Shown here one piece after another: positions 51,169 through 59,267 of a stretch of DNA of 64,000 nucleotides. Numbering within the stretch: position 1 is the first letter of the stretch; every line of letters begins with the position of its first letter. This DNA is from Modestobacter caceresii (GTDB taxonomy: Bacteria; Actinomycetota; Actinomycetes; Mycobacteriales; Geodermatophilaceae), in the NCBI RefSeq assembly GCF_000761485.1, contig NZ_JPMX01000013.1, positions 1 to 64,000 of the forward strand, in the 5' to 3' direction. A program made the position numbers and the translations under genes. The notes under the pieces are model-generated. The model was not told where the DNA came from and ran no database searches. It saw only the letters and a list, made by a program, of their open reading frames with translations.

Positions 51169-52257
51169 TCAGGTGCGGACCAGGACGTCGGGGCGCAGCA
51201 GTCCCAGCTCGTCGCGGGTGGTCGGCCACAGGCCGTCGGTGGTGAGCACCTCCGGGCCGCCGTCGCCCAGGAGCAGGGTGTCCTCGATCTTCACCCCGGG
51301 GGCGGACGGGTTCCACGCGACGGCCTGTCCGGCCACCAGCTGGACCTCGCTCTCCGGGGTGGCGACCGGGTCGCGCCCCCAGTAGCCGGTCGGGCCGCCC
51401 TGGTGGTGCCGGGTCCACTCGTCGGCCGCGAAGCCCTGGTCGGCGTAGGCGCTGGCGCCGGCGGCGAAGACCTCACCGAGCGCGCGTCCGGGGGTGGAGG
51501 CGGCCAGGAACGCCGTCTCCACCGCGCGGATCCGTGCGTCGGCATCGGCCTCGGTGGCGGTCGGCGGCGCGAGGGCGACCCAGCGTGTCGCGTTCGCGAT
51601 CAGCCCGTGCCGCCGCGCGCACACGACGAGCATCACCCGCCGGCCGAGCACCCCGTCGGTGGGCAGCGCGTGCCGGAAGGGCAGCCGCGCCTCCCCGGCG
51701 ACCAGGACGACGAACGGTTCGGCCCCGCGGGCGATCAGCTCACCGCCGAGCCGGGCCGCAGCCTCGCGCTCGGTCGTCCGGGGCTCCAGCGACAGTGCGG
51801 TCGCGGTCAGCGCCTCGGCGGCGTCCCGGCCGAGTCGGCGGTACCGCTCGGTCTCGACCGGGAGCAGGCTCGCCCGGGCGGCCCGCAGCCCCTCCGCGGC
51901 GACCCGGTCGGCCTCGGTCAGCACTCCCGGGGTGCCCGGAGCCAGGTCGGGCCCCAGCAGCGGTGCCCACCAGTTGGTCACCTGCACCCGGACGTCGGCG
52001 GGCAGCTCCTCGGCGGCGAGCCGGTCGGCCTCGTTGTTCGGCACGAACACGGTGTCCCCGGCGGCGTCGACCACGACGGCGATCACCCCGTCCTCGGCGG
52101 ACAGCTTGACGGCCGGCCGGGCGCCGTCCAGGTACCAGGACAGCGAGCCCACCGAGGTGAGCACCAGTCGCTCCTGCCCGGTCCGGCGCAGCAGGTCGAG
52201 CACGCGTTCGCGCTTGCCCGCCCGATCGGCGGCCGACGGTCGGTCCAGGTGGTGCAC
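51169..52257 (-). CDS. M24-fold (aminopeptidase P/creatinase-like) protein
   Basis: A 362-aa protein with the two-domain layout of the M24 pita-bread family: N-terminal creatinase-like domain (VLTSVGSLSWYLDGARPAVKL) and a C-terminal domain with TEREAAARLGGELIARGAEPF and HHQGGPTGYWGRD. The stretch where the paired metal-binding Asp residues should lie reads VMLVVCARRHGLIANATR, so the usual metal centre appears lost. GTG 52257. It follows lacI by 19 bp on the same strand and is the last gene of that operon. Role in sugar use is unknown. Confidence 0.7.
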   Translation of the reverse strand: MHHLDRPSAADRAGKRERVLDLLRRTGQERLVLTSVGSLSWYLDGARPAVKLSAEDGVIAVVVDAAGDTVFVPNNEADRLAAEELPADVRVQVTNWWAPLLGPDLAPGTPGVLTEADRVAAEGLRAARASLLPVETERYRRLGRDAAEALTATALSLEPRTTEREAAARLGGELIARGAEPFVVLVAGEARLPFRHALPTDGVLGRRVMLVVCARRHGLIANATRWVALAPPTATEADADARIRAVETAFLAASTPGRALGEVFAAGASAYADQGFAADEWTRHHQGGPTGYWGRDPVATPESEVQLVAGQAVAWNPSAPGVKIEDTLLLGDGGPEVLTTDGLWPTTRDELGLLRPDVLVRT

Positions 52258-52276
52258 GGTGTCCTCCGGTGGTTGG

Positions 52277-53374
52277 TCAGGCGAGCCGGCGGGTGCTGTC
52301 GCGCAGCACCACCTCGGCATGGACCTTGACGGCCTGGCTCGTGGTCTGTGGTTCGGTGTCCAGCGCCAGCTGCGCCGCCCGGGCGCCCATCTCCTCCAGC
52401 GGCAGGTGCACCGACGTGAGCGAGGGCACGACGTCGCGCAGCGGGGCGATGTCGTCGAAGCCGGCCAGCGAGACGTCGTCCGGCACGCGCACGCCGGCGG
52501 CCCGGAAGCCGGCCAGCGCGCCGAGGGCCATCACGTCGTTGACGGCGAAGACGCAGGTCGGCAGCGGGCCCTGGGCGATCAGCCGGGCGGCCAGGCTCTC
52601 CCCGCCCTCCCGGGTGAACTCCCCGTGCAGCACCTGCAGGTCGGCGACGTCGACCCCCTCGGCGACCAGGCCCTCCCGGAAGCCGGTCAGCCGGTCACGG
52701 GAGGTCAGCAGCCCGCGTGGCCCGGCGAGCACCGCGAAGCGGCGGTGGCCCAGCCGGCACAGCTCGCGGGCCAGGGCGCGGGCCCCGGTGCGGTTCTGCG
52801 GCACCACGGCGTGGGTGCCCAGCCGGTCCTGGCTGATCACCGCGGCCTGGCCGCCGGCCGCCGCATAGCCCTCGAGCTCGTGGGCCAGCCGCTCGTTGTG
52901 CGCCCGGTCGGTGGTGCGGCTGCCGCAGATGATCAGCGCACGCACCCGGTGGGAGCGCATCGTCTGGACGAACTCCAGCTCGCGGTCGACGTCGCTGTGC
53001 GTGCTGGCCAGGAACACCACGAGCTCGCGCTCCTCGACCTGCCGCATCACCCCGCCGGCGATGCTGGAGAAGTACGGGTCCAGGACGTCGTGGATGATCA
53101 GGCCGACCACGTTGCTGGCCCCCCGGGCCACCGCCTGGGCCTGCGCGTTCGGCGTGTACCGGAGCTCCTGGGCCGCGGCCAGCACCCGGCCGCGATGCGG
53201 TTCACCGACCGAGCGGCTGCCGCTGAGCACCCGGGAGGCCGTGGCCAGCGAGACGCCGGCGTGGGCGGCGACCTCGGAGAGCAGCACGGGGCCGCTGCGC
53301 CGGACGGCGGGGGCCCCGACGACCTCGTCCGGCGTGGCCCGGCGGCCGGTCGGGCTCTCCCGAGCAGCGGTCAT
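52277..53374 (-). CDS. LacI-family transcriptional regulator
   Basis: A 365-aa regulator. The DNA-binding domain is preceded by an unusual 30-residue tail: LLSEVAAHAGVSLATASRVLSGSRSVGE with the hinge helix ELRYTPNAQAQAVARG. The periplasmic-binding-protein-like effector domain includes VVGLIIHDVLDPYFSSIAGG, FAVNDVMALGALAGFRAAGVRVPDDVSLAGFDD. It overlaps DUF6807 gene by 4 bp. The RGAAA-type operators with a central CG near 49741, 55561, 55716 and 55811 are its probable sites. Confidence 0.92.
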   Translation of the reverse strand: MTAARESPTGRRATPDEVVGAPAVRRSGPVLLSEVAAHAGVSLATASRVLSGSRSVGEPHRGRVLAAAQELRYTPNAQAQAVARGASNVVGLIIHDVLDPYFSSIAGGVMRQVEERELVVFLASTHSDVDRELEFVQTMRSHRVRALIICGSRTTDRAHNERLAHELEGYAAAGGQAAVISQDRLGTHAVVPQNRTGARALARELCRLGHRRFAVLAGPRGLLTSRDRLTGFREGLVAEGVDVADLQVLHGEFTREGGESLAARLIAQGPLPTCVFAVNDVMALGALAGFRAAGVRVPDDVSLAGFDDIAPLRDVVPSLTSVHLPLEEMGARAAQLALDTEPQTTSQAVKVHAEVVLRDSTRRLA

Positions 53375-54288
53375 CGCCGTCCACCTTGGCCCGGCGCGGC
53401 CGTGAGCGCATCCCCGATGGCCTCGGAACCCGGCGTCCCGTCGGCCACCAGGGCCCGGAAGCTGCGGGTGGTGGCCGCCCCGGGGGCGAGCCGCACCGGG
53501 TGCTCGGCGGCCAGCTGGGAGCCCAGGCCCGGGTAGTCGTCGACGCGGACGAACCAGGGGTCGCCCTGGGTGGTCTCGTCGGTGCCGGCCAGCGCCACGG
53601 TGAACGGCGCCGGGCCGGTGGCGGCGAAGGCCACCCAGGCCGTCCGGGTGCCGTGCACGGCGTCCTCGCCCTCGGCGTCCGGGCTCCACACCCGGGCCCC
53701 GGTCACCGGGGGGAACCGCCAGAACAGCCCGCCGTAGCCGGCGCCGCTGCGCCCGTTGGTGGCGGGGCTGCCCAGCTCCACCGGGGCGTCGGTGGTGTTG
53801 CGCAGGGTGGTGGTCAGGTCGAGGGTCCAGGCGCCGGGGAGCGGGGCGGGCGCCGCCTTCACGGTGCGCTCCTCGGTGAGCAGCGTGCGCCCGTCCGGGC
53901 CCAGCCAGTCGAGGGTCTCCCGGAAGCCGTCGGGTGCCTGCGCCGTCCACCCGGTGTGCACCTGGCGGCCGTGGTCGGCCCGCCAGGTGTAGCCCTGGTC
54001 GCGCAGGTAGGTGCGGCCGCCCCAGACGTTCGCGCCGCCGACGTCCTGCAGGGTGACCGAGACGCCCAGGTGCCAGCGGTGGTCCTCGGGCTGGGCGTCG
54101 GTGACCGGGGTGCCGGCCAGGGTGCTGACCGGGTGCAGGAACGGCCGGGGGGCGAGCACACCGGGGAGCCCGGCGCCGTCCCAGCAGGTGGCGACCACGG
54201 TGCCGGCGACCGTCAGCGTGGCCAGAATCGCGCCGGCCGGGGACGGCTCCTCGGGGACGTGCCCCTGGTGCAGGGCCTTGAGCGCCAT
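53371..54288 (-). CDS. DUF6807 (PmoA-like) protein
   Basis: A 305-aa protein of the DUF6807 family, found in oxidative sugar-catabolic loci. It shows LAPRPFLHPVSTLAGTPVTD, HRWHLGVSVTLQDVGGANVWGGRTY, a beta-rich middle and NGRSGAGYGGLFWRFP. It resembles galactose mutarotase/hydrolase-like beta-sandwich proteins, but no proven activity is recalled. GTG or ATG start ambiguity is small; ATG 54288 is used. It sits 2 bp after the Gfo/Idh/MocA gene and overlaps lacI. Confidence 0.75.
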   Translation of the reverse strand: MALKALHQGHVPEEPSPAGAILATLTVAGTVVATCWDGAGLPGVLAPRPFLHPVSTLAGTPVTDAQPEDHRWHLGVSVTLQDVGGANVWGGRTYLRDQGYTWRADHGRQVHTGWTAQAPDGFRETLDWLGPDGRTLLTEERTVKAAPAPLPGAWTLDLTTTLRNTTDAPVELGSPATNGRSGAGYGGLFWRFPPVTGARVWSPDAEGEDAVHGTRTAWVAFAATGPAPFTVALAGTDETTQGDPWFVRVDDYPGLGSQLAAEHPVRLAPGAATTRSFRALVADGTPGSEAIGDALTAAPGQGGRR

Positions 54289-54290
54289 GG

Positions 54291-55484
54291 TCAGTGCCCC
54301 ACCGGGGACGGCGCGGCACCCGGCCGCCGCACGGTCGGGGCCGTGGCCCAGGGAGCGCCGAGCTCGGAGAACAGCCGCAGCTCCTCCGCGGCCCGGTCGA
54401 CCAGCGCGTCGATGCCCGGGACGACCTGGTGGGCGGTGGTGCCCTCGCCCTCGGCCCGCCGGTACCCGGCCGGGACCTCCGCCGGGTCCGGGGCGCAGCG
54501 CACCGCCTCCACGACCTCCATGAAGGAGCGCGTCGCCGACGGGGGGACGAGCAGCGGCCGGGTGCGGTCGCCGAGGTGGGCCAGCAGGTCCTCGAGCAGG
54601 TCGGCGGCGTCGTGCGTCGTGGTCTCGTCGACGCCGTCGGCCTGCAGCCGCACCTCACCGGTCTTGTAGGAGAGCGTGATCCGCCCGGTGCTCCCGTGCA
54701 CGACGAGGACGGGGTCGCGAGGGTGCTCAGCGGCCAGCGTCGCGGCGATGGTCACGACCGTCCCGTCGGCGGTGCGGATCCGCAGGCAGGAGGTGTCGTC
54801 GGCCTCGATCGGGTTCGCCCGGTAGAGCTCGACCTCGATGGTCTCCAGCGAGCCGGCACCGGTGGCGCCGGCCAGGGCCAGGGCGGTGGCGACCGCGTGG
54901 GCGAAGGGGTTGGTCAGGGCGCCGTCGACGACCGGCACCCCGTCGACGCTGCGCCGCCCGGCCCAGCCGGCCCGGCCGTAGTAGGACGCGTCCCGGACCC
55001 ACGCGCAGGCGCCGCCGATGCCCCGGACCGCGCCGATCGCCCCGCCCTCGACCAGCGAGCGCACCCGGCCGATGGCCGCCGAGCCCAGGCTCTGGAAGCC
55101 GATCTGGCAGGCCGCCCCGGTGCCCTCGATGCCCTCGATCAGCCGGTCGAACTCGGCCAGCGTCGGGGTGGGGGGCTTCTCCAGCAGCACGGCGCTGCCC
55201 GCCCGGGCGGCGGTGAGCGCCAGGTCGGTGTGGGTGTGGATCGGCGTGCAGATGATGGTCACGTCGGGGCTCGTCGCCGCGAGCAGCTCGTCCAACGAGG
55301 CGGCGACGGGGACGTCGCCGGCCAGTGCGCGCAGCTCGTCGTCCAGCGGTCGCGGGTCGCAGATCCCGACCAGACGGACGTCGCCGACCGCAGCCAGACG
55401 GCGCAGGTTCTGCAGGTGCCAGCGACCGTGGCCGTGGGCTCCGACGAGCACCACCCGGCCAGCGCTGCGGGACTGTTCTGGCAC
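54291..55484 (-). CDS. Gfo/Idh/MocA-family oxidoreductase
   Basis: A 397-aa NAD(P)-dependent sugar oxidoreductase: Rossmann start VVLVGAHGHGRWHLQNL, IICTPIHTHTDLALTAARAG, then the family EKPPTPTL motif (catalytic Lys), and a C-terminal beta-sheet domain. It probably oxidises a sugar or keto-sugar. GTG 55484. First gene of the minus-strand four-gene unit (this gene, DUF6807, lacI, M24-like), with an operator-like site about 80 bp upstream. Confidence 0.88.
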   Translation of the reverse strand: MPEQSRSAGRVVLVGAHGHGRWHLQNLRRLAAVGDVRLVGICDPRPLDDELRALAGDVPVAASLDELLAATSPDVTIICTPIHTHTDLALTAARAGSAVLLEKPPTPTLAEFDRLIEGIEGTGAACQIGFQSLGSAAIGRVRSLVEGGAIGAVRGIGGACAWVRDASYYGRAGWAGRRSVDGVPVVDGALTNPFAHAVATALALAGATGAGSLETIEVELYRANPIEADDTSCLRIRTADGTVVTIAATLAAEHPRDPVLVVHGSTGRITLSYKTGEVRLQADGVDETTTHDAADLLEDLLAHLGDRTRPLLVPPSATRSFMEVVEAVRCAPDPAEVPAGYRRAEGEGTTAHQVVPGIDALVDRAAEELRLFSELGAPWATAPTVRRPGAAPSPVGH

Positions 55485-55690
55485 GTGATCCCCCTTGACC
55501 GAGCCAGTCGTCGGCGCGGTCGCCGACGGGACGCTGAGCGTAGCCAGACCTGCCGCGATGGGAAAGGGCTTGCCGACGCGTCGGTCGCGACGCGCCGGGT
55601 CGGAAGTCGCGGGTGGGCGCGAAAACCCAGGTCAGCCGGCCGTGACGACGCTCGTGGCCGGATCGTGACCGGGTGGCCCGAGTCGACTCG

Positions 55691-55729
55691 TTGACAGGCC
55701 GGAGCGGACGCGAGTAGAAAGCGCTTACC
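55691..55729 (+). promoter_or_regulatory. promoter-operator unit 1 of the importer operon
   Basis: TTGACA (55691-55696), 18-bp spacer, TAGAAA (55715-55720) merged with operator AGAAAGCGCTTACC (55716-55729). Confidence 0.72.
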
Positions 55730-55785
55730 CACTTGTGAGGCAGCGCACAGCGGCAGCCGGGTGGCCCGGACGGTCTCGTCGAGCG

Positions 55786-55824
55786 TTGACAGCAGTTCGG
55801 CCGGGGGTCTAGAAAGCGCTTACC
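55786..55824 (+). promoter_or_regulatory. promoter-operator unit 2 of the importer operon
   Basis: TTGACA (55786-55791), 18-bp spacer, TAGAAA (55810-55815) merged with an operator identical over 14 bp to unit 1 (55811-55824). It is the promoter nearest the first importer gene, leaving a leader of about 65-70 nt. Confidence 0.75.
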
Positions 55825-55897
55825 AGCATGTGAGCCACTGCACATCCGACGCACCGGACGAAGCCGTCCGGCGAGCTGCACAGAGAGGTGAGAGCCC

Positions 55898-56863
55898 GTG
55901 TCGTCAACGCTCGACGTGCCGTCGCGCGAACGCTCGCACGACGAGGCTCCCGGAGCCACGGGTCGTGCTGCGCCCCGTGGGCGGAAGTGGTGGACGGCTC
56001 GGCTCACGCCGTACCTGTTCCTCGCTCCGTGGTTCGCCGGCCTGCTGTTCATCACCGCCGGGCCGATCGCTGCATCGGCCTACCTGTCCTTCACCGACTA
56101 CAGCCTCATCGGTGCGCCGGAGTGGATCGGGCTGGCCAACTTCGAGCGGATGTTCGACGACCCGCGCTTCTACCAGTCGCTGAAGGTCACGTTCATCTAC
56201 GTCGCCGTCTCGGTGCCGATCCAGCTGGCGTTCGCACTGTTCCTGGCGATGATCCTGGACCGCGGCCTGCGCGGCCTGGCGCTCTACCGGTCGATCTACT
56301 ACCTGCCGTCGCTGATCGGCGGCAGCGTCGCGATCGCCATCCTGTGGCGGCAGATCTTCGGCTCCGACGGGCTGCTCAACCAGGTGCTCCGGTTCGTGGG
56401 GTTCGAGAACCCGCCCGGCTGGGTCTCCGACCCCGACTACGCCCTCGGCACGCTGATCATCCTGAACGTCTGGACCTTCGGTGCCCCGATGGTCATCTTC
56501 CTGGCCGGGCTGCGGCAGATCCCGACCATGTACTACGAGGCGGCGTCCCTGGACGGCGCGGGGAAGGTCCGGCAGTTCCTGCAGGTCACCCTGCCGCTGC
56601 TCTCGCCGATCATCTTCTTCAACCTCGTGCTGCAGACGATCAACGCGTTCCAGACGTTCACGCAGGCGTTCATCGTGAGCGGCGGCACCGGTGGTCCGGC
56701 CGACTCCACGCTCTTCTACACGCTCTACCTCTACCAGCGCGGCTTCGGCAACTTCGACATGGGCTACGCCTCGGCGCTGGCCTGGTTCCTCCTGCTCATC
56801 GTCGGTGGCCTGACCGCGATCAACTTCTTCGCATCGAAGTACTGGGTGTTCTATGGCGACTGA
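55898..56863 (+). CDS. sugar ABC importer permease (MalF/UgpA-like)
   Basis: A 321-aa permease with six membrane helices after a charged N-terminus: LFLAPWFAGLLFITAGPIAASAYLS opens helix 1. The cytoplasmic EAA loop reads YEAASLDGAGKVRQFLQVTLPLL. GTG 55898 follows AGAGAGGTGAG. It overlaps the second permease gene by 11 bp. Imports an oligosaccharide or sugar acid together with the binding protein downstream. No ATPase gene is present in the operon, so a shared MsiK-type ATPase is likely. Confidence 0.94.
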   Translation: MSSTLDVPSRERSHDEAPGATGRAAPRGRKWWTARLTPYLFLAPWFAGLLFITAGPIAASAYLSFTDYSLIGAPEWIGLANFERMFDDPRFYQSLKVTFIYVAVSVPIQLAFALFLAMILDRGLRGLALYRSIYYLPSLIGGSVAIAILWRQIFGSDGLLNQVLRFVGFENPPGWVSDPDYALGTLIILNVWTFGAPMVIFLAGLRQIPTMYYEAASLDGAGKVRQFLQVTLPLLSPIIFFNLVLQTINAFQTFTQAFIVSGGTGGPADSTLFYTLYLYQRGFGNFDMGYASALAWFLLLIVGGLTAINFFASKYWVFYGD

Positions 56864-57743
56864 CCTGACCGTGGCCCCCCCTGTGGCCGCCACGGAGAAG
56901 CTCCCCGACCGCAAGAAGAAGCAGCGGCCGCGTTGGCTGGCGCACATCGTGCTCATCCTCGGTGCGCTGCTCATGCTCTATCCGCTGCTGTGGATGCTCT
57001 CCAGCTCGTTCAAGTTCACCGAGGACATCTTCAGCCAGACCGGGCTGATCCCGGAGCGCGTCACCGGGCAGAACTACCCCGACGGCTGGACCGCCCTGCC
57101 GCGGGACTTCGGCCACTACATCTGGAACTCGCTGGTCATCGTCGTCGGTTCCATCATCGGCAACCTGCTGGCCTGCTCCCTGGCGGCCTACGCATTCGCG
57201 CGGCTGGACTTCAAGTTCAAGAAGTTCTGGTTCGCGGTGATGCTCGGGACGATGATGCTGCCGATCCACGTGGTGATCGTGCCGCAGTACATCCTGTTCT
57301 CCGAGCTCGAGTGGATCAACACGTACTGGCCGTTGATCGTGCCGAAGCTGCTGGCCACCGACGGCTTCTTCATCTTCCTGATGGTGCAGTTCATCCGGGG
57401 CATCCCGACCGAACTGGACGAGGCCGCCCGGATCGACGGCTGTGGGCACTTCGCGATCTTCTGGCGGATCGTGATCCCGCTGTCGGTGCCGGCCCTGGCC
57501 ACCACGGCCATCTTCACCTTCATCTGGACCTGGAACGACTTCTTCAGCCAGCTGATCTTCCTGACCGACCCGGAGATGTACACCGTCCCGGTCGCCCTGC
57601 GGACGTTCGTCGACGCGACGAGCCAGACGCCGTGGGGTCCTGTCTTCGCCATGTCGATCGTCGCCCTGGCGCCGGTCTTCGGCTTCTTCCTCGCGGGCCA
57701 GCGCTATCTCGTCCGAGGCATCGCCACCACGGGGCTCAAGTGA
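56853..57743 (+). CDS. sugar ABC importer permease (MalG/UgpE-like)
   Basis: A 296-aa permease with six helices. The N-terminal charged tail ends in DRKKKQRPRW before helix 1 (LAHIVLILGALLMLYPLLWML). The EAA loop is LDEAARIDGCGHFAIFWRIVIPLS, and WTWNDFFSQLIFL is typical of this subfamily. It forms the channel with the upstream permease. Confidence 0.94.
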   Translation: MATDLTVAPPVAATEKLPDRKKKQRPRWLAHIVLILGALLMLYPLLWMLSSSFKFTEDIFSQTGLIPERVTGQNYPDGWTALPRDFGHYIWNSLVIVVGSIIGNLLACSLAAYAFARLDFKFKKFWFAVMLGTMMLPIHVVIVPQYILFSELEWINTYWPLIVPKLLATDGFFIFLMVQFIRGIPTELDEAARIDGCGHFAIFWRIVIPLSVPALATTAIFTFIWTWNDFFSQLIFLTDPEMYTVPVALRTFVDATSQTPWGPVFAMSIVALAPVFGFFLAGQRYLVRGIATTGLK

Positions 57744-57817
57744 CACCACCACACGGCTCACGCGGCACCCGTTCACGCCGCACCCATTCACGCAGCACTT
57801 ACAAGGAGGTAAGGAAC

Positions 57818-59185
57818 GTGCACACGAACCGGACGAATTGGGCGCGTGCGCCCTGGCCCACCCGCCTCGGCGTGACCGGCGGCGTCCTCGGGCTGCTGCT
57901 CACCACCGCGGCCTGCGGCGGCGACAGCGGCGGCGGAGGCGGTGGTGCGGCTGCCGACGGCGGCACCACCCGAGAGGACGGGCCGGTCAGCATGCGGATG
58001 TCGTGGTGGGGCAGTGACACCCGGCACGCGGCCACCCAGCAGCTGATCGACCTCTACGAGTCGCAGAACGAGGGCGTCACGATCGAGGGCGACTTCACCG
58101 GCTTCGCCGACTACTGGGACCGGCTCGCCACGGGCACCGCCGGTGGCCAGGCGCCGTGCGTCATGCAGCAGGACACCCGCTACGTGCGGGAGTACGCCGA
58201 CCGCAACGCGCTGCTGGACCTGACGCCGTACATCGAGGACGGCACCATCGACACCAGCAACCTCGACGAGAACGTCGCCGAGACGGGCATGGTCGAGGAC
58301 GCCACCTACGCGATCCCGACCGGTGTCAACGCCTTCTCCCTGGTCGTCGACCCGCAGGCCTACGCCGCCGCCGGCGTCGAGCTGCCCGACGACTCGTCCT
58401 GGACGTGGGACGAGATGGTCGAGACCGCCGCCCAGGTCACCGAGGCGACCGGCGGGCAGGTGTACGGCATGCAGGCGATGGGCCTCAACGGTGGCGACAC
58501 CAACTTCGAGGTCTACGCCCGGGAGCAGGGCGAGGCGCTGTTCGACGAGAACGGCGAGATCGGCTTCACCCAGGAGACCCTGGCCGAGTGGTGGAACATC
58601 GAGAAGCAGGCGTCCGAGACCGGCGCCGAGCCGCCGCCGTCCACCACCGTCGAGGTCTTCAACGGCGGTGTCGACCAGGCGCTGGTCGCCACCGGCCGGG
58701 GTGCCTCGGGGTTCTGGTGGACCAACGAGCTGCCCGCCCTGACCGCAGGGGCCGGCACCGAGCTGCAGTTCATGCGGTTCCCCACCGAGGAGGGGGACGG
58801 CGAGACCGGCATGTACCTGAAGCCGGCCATGTTCTGGGCGGTCAGCAGCAGCTGCGAGAGCCCGCAGGAGGCCGCGATGCTCGTCGACTGGCTGATCAAC
58901 TCCGAGGACGCGGTGGAGATCATCAAGGCCGACCGCGGCCTGCCGGTGAACACCGAGCTGCGTGACCAGATCGCCCCGACGCTGGACCCGGCCGGCCAGG
59001 CCGCAGTGTCCTTCGTCGAGGAGATCACCCCCGACCTGCAGGACCCGCCGGCGCTGCCCCCGCAGGGCGCCGGTGAGGTGCAGGCGATCCTGCAGCGTTA
59101 CACCGAGCAGATCCTGTTCGACCAGATCTCGGTGGAGGACGCCGCCGAGCGGTTCATGACCGAGGTCGAGTCGGCGATCGCCTGA
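57818..59185 (+). CDS. sugar-binding lipoprotein of ABC importer
   Basis: A 455-aa extracytoplasmic solute-binding protein (family 1). The signal peptide ends in the lipobox TTAAC (Cys about 33), followed by a Gly-rich linker. SMRMSWWGSDTRHAATQQLIDLYE begins the mature fold. GTG 57818 has a near-perfect AAGGAGGT ribosome site, as suits the most abundant component of the importer. Ligand unknown; the pectate lyase in the same putative regulon suggests pectin-derived sugars. Confidence 0.94.
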   Translation: MHTNRTNWARAPWPTRLGVTGGVLGLLLTTAACGGDSGGGGGGAAADGGTTREDGPVSMRMSWWGSDTRHAATQQLIDLYESQNEGVTIEGDFTGFADYWDRLATGTAGGQAPCVMQQDTRYVREYADRNALLDLTPYIEDGTIDTSNLDENVAETGMVEDATYAIPTGVNAFSLVVDPQAYAAAGVELPDDSSWTWDEMVETAAQVTEATGGQVYGMQAMGLNGGDTNFEVYAREQGEALFDENGEIGFTQETLAEWWNIEKQASETGAEPPPSTTVEVFNGGVDQALVATGRGASGFWWTNELPALTAGAGTELQFMRFPTEEGDGETGMYLKPAMFWAVSSSCESPQEAAMLVDWLINSEDAVEIIKADRGLPVNTELRDQIAPTLDPAGQAAVSFVEEITPDLQDPPALPPQGAGEVQAILQRYTEQILFDQISVEDAAERFMTEVESAIA

Positions 59186-59191
59186 TCGGCG

Positions 59192-59226
59192 GCCAGGGGG
59201 CGGCCGGTCACCGGCCGCCCCCTGGC
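59192..59226 (+). terminator. strong hairpin after the binding-protein gene
   Basis: GCCAGGGGGCGGCCGGT (59192-59208) and its complement (59210-59226) make a near-continuous stem of about 15-17 bp. It starts 7 bp after the binding-protein stop, within the operon, and probably protects or attenuates the mRNA so the binding protein is made in excess of the downstream enzymes. Confidence 0.75.
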
Positions 59227-59267
59227 ACCCCTCCCTGCGCCACCCGCCCCACCACCGAGAGGGAGAC

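Larger units (their letters stand above)
55485..55897. promoter_or_regulatory. divergent control region of the sugar regulon
   Basis: This 413-bp gene-free region serves both directions. On the plus side two near-identical units occur 95 bp apart: TTGACA at 55691 and 55786, 18-bp spacers, and TAGAAAGCGCTTACC starting at 55715 and 55810. In each unit the -10 (TAGAAA) overlaps the LacI-type operator AGAAAGCGCTTACC, and TGTGAG follows 5-6 bp later. A third related site, GGAAAGGGCTTGCC (55561-55574), lies nearer the minus-strand operon. Confidence 0.75.
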
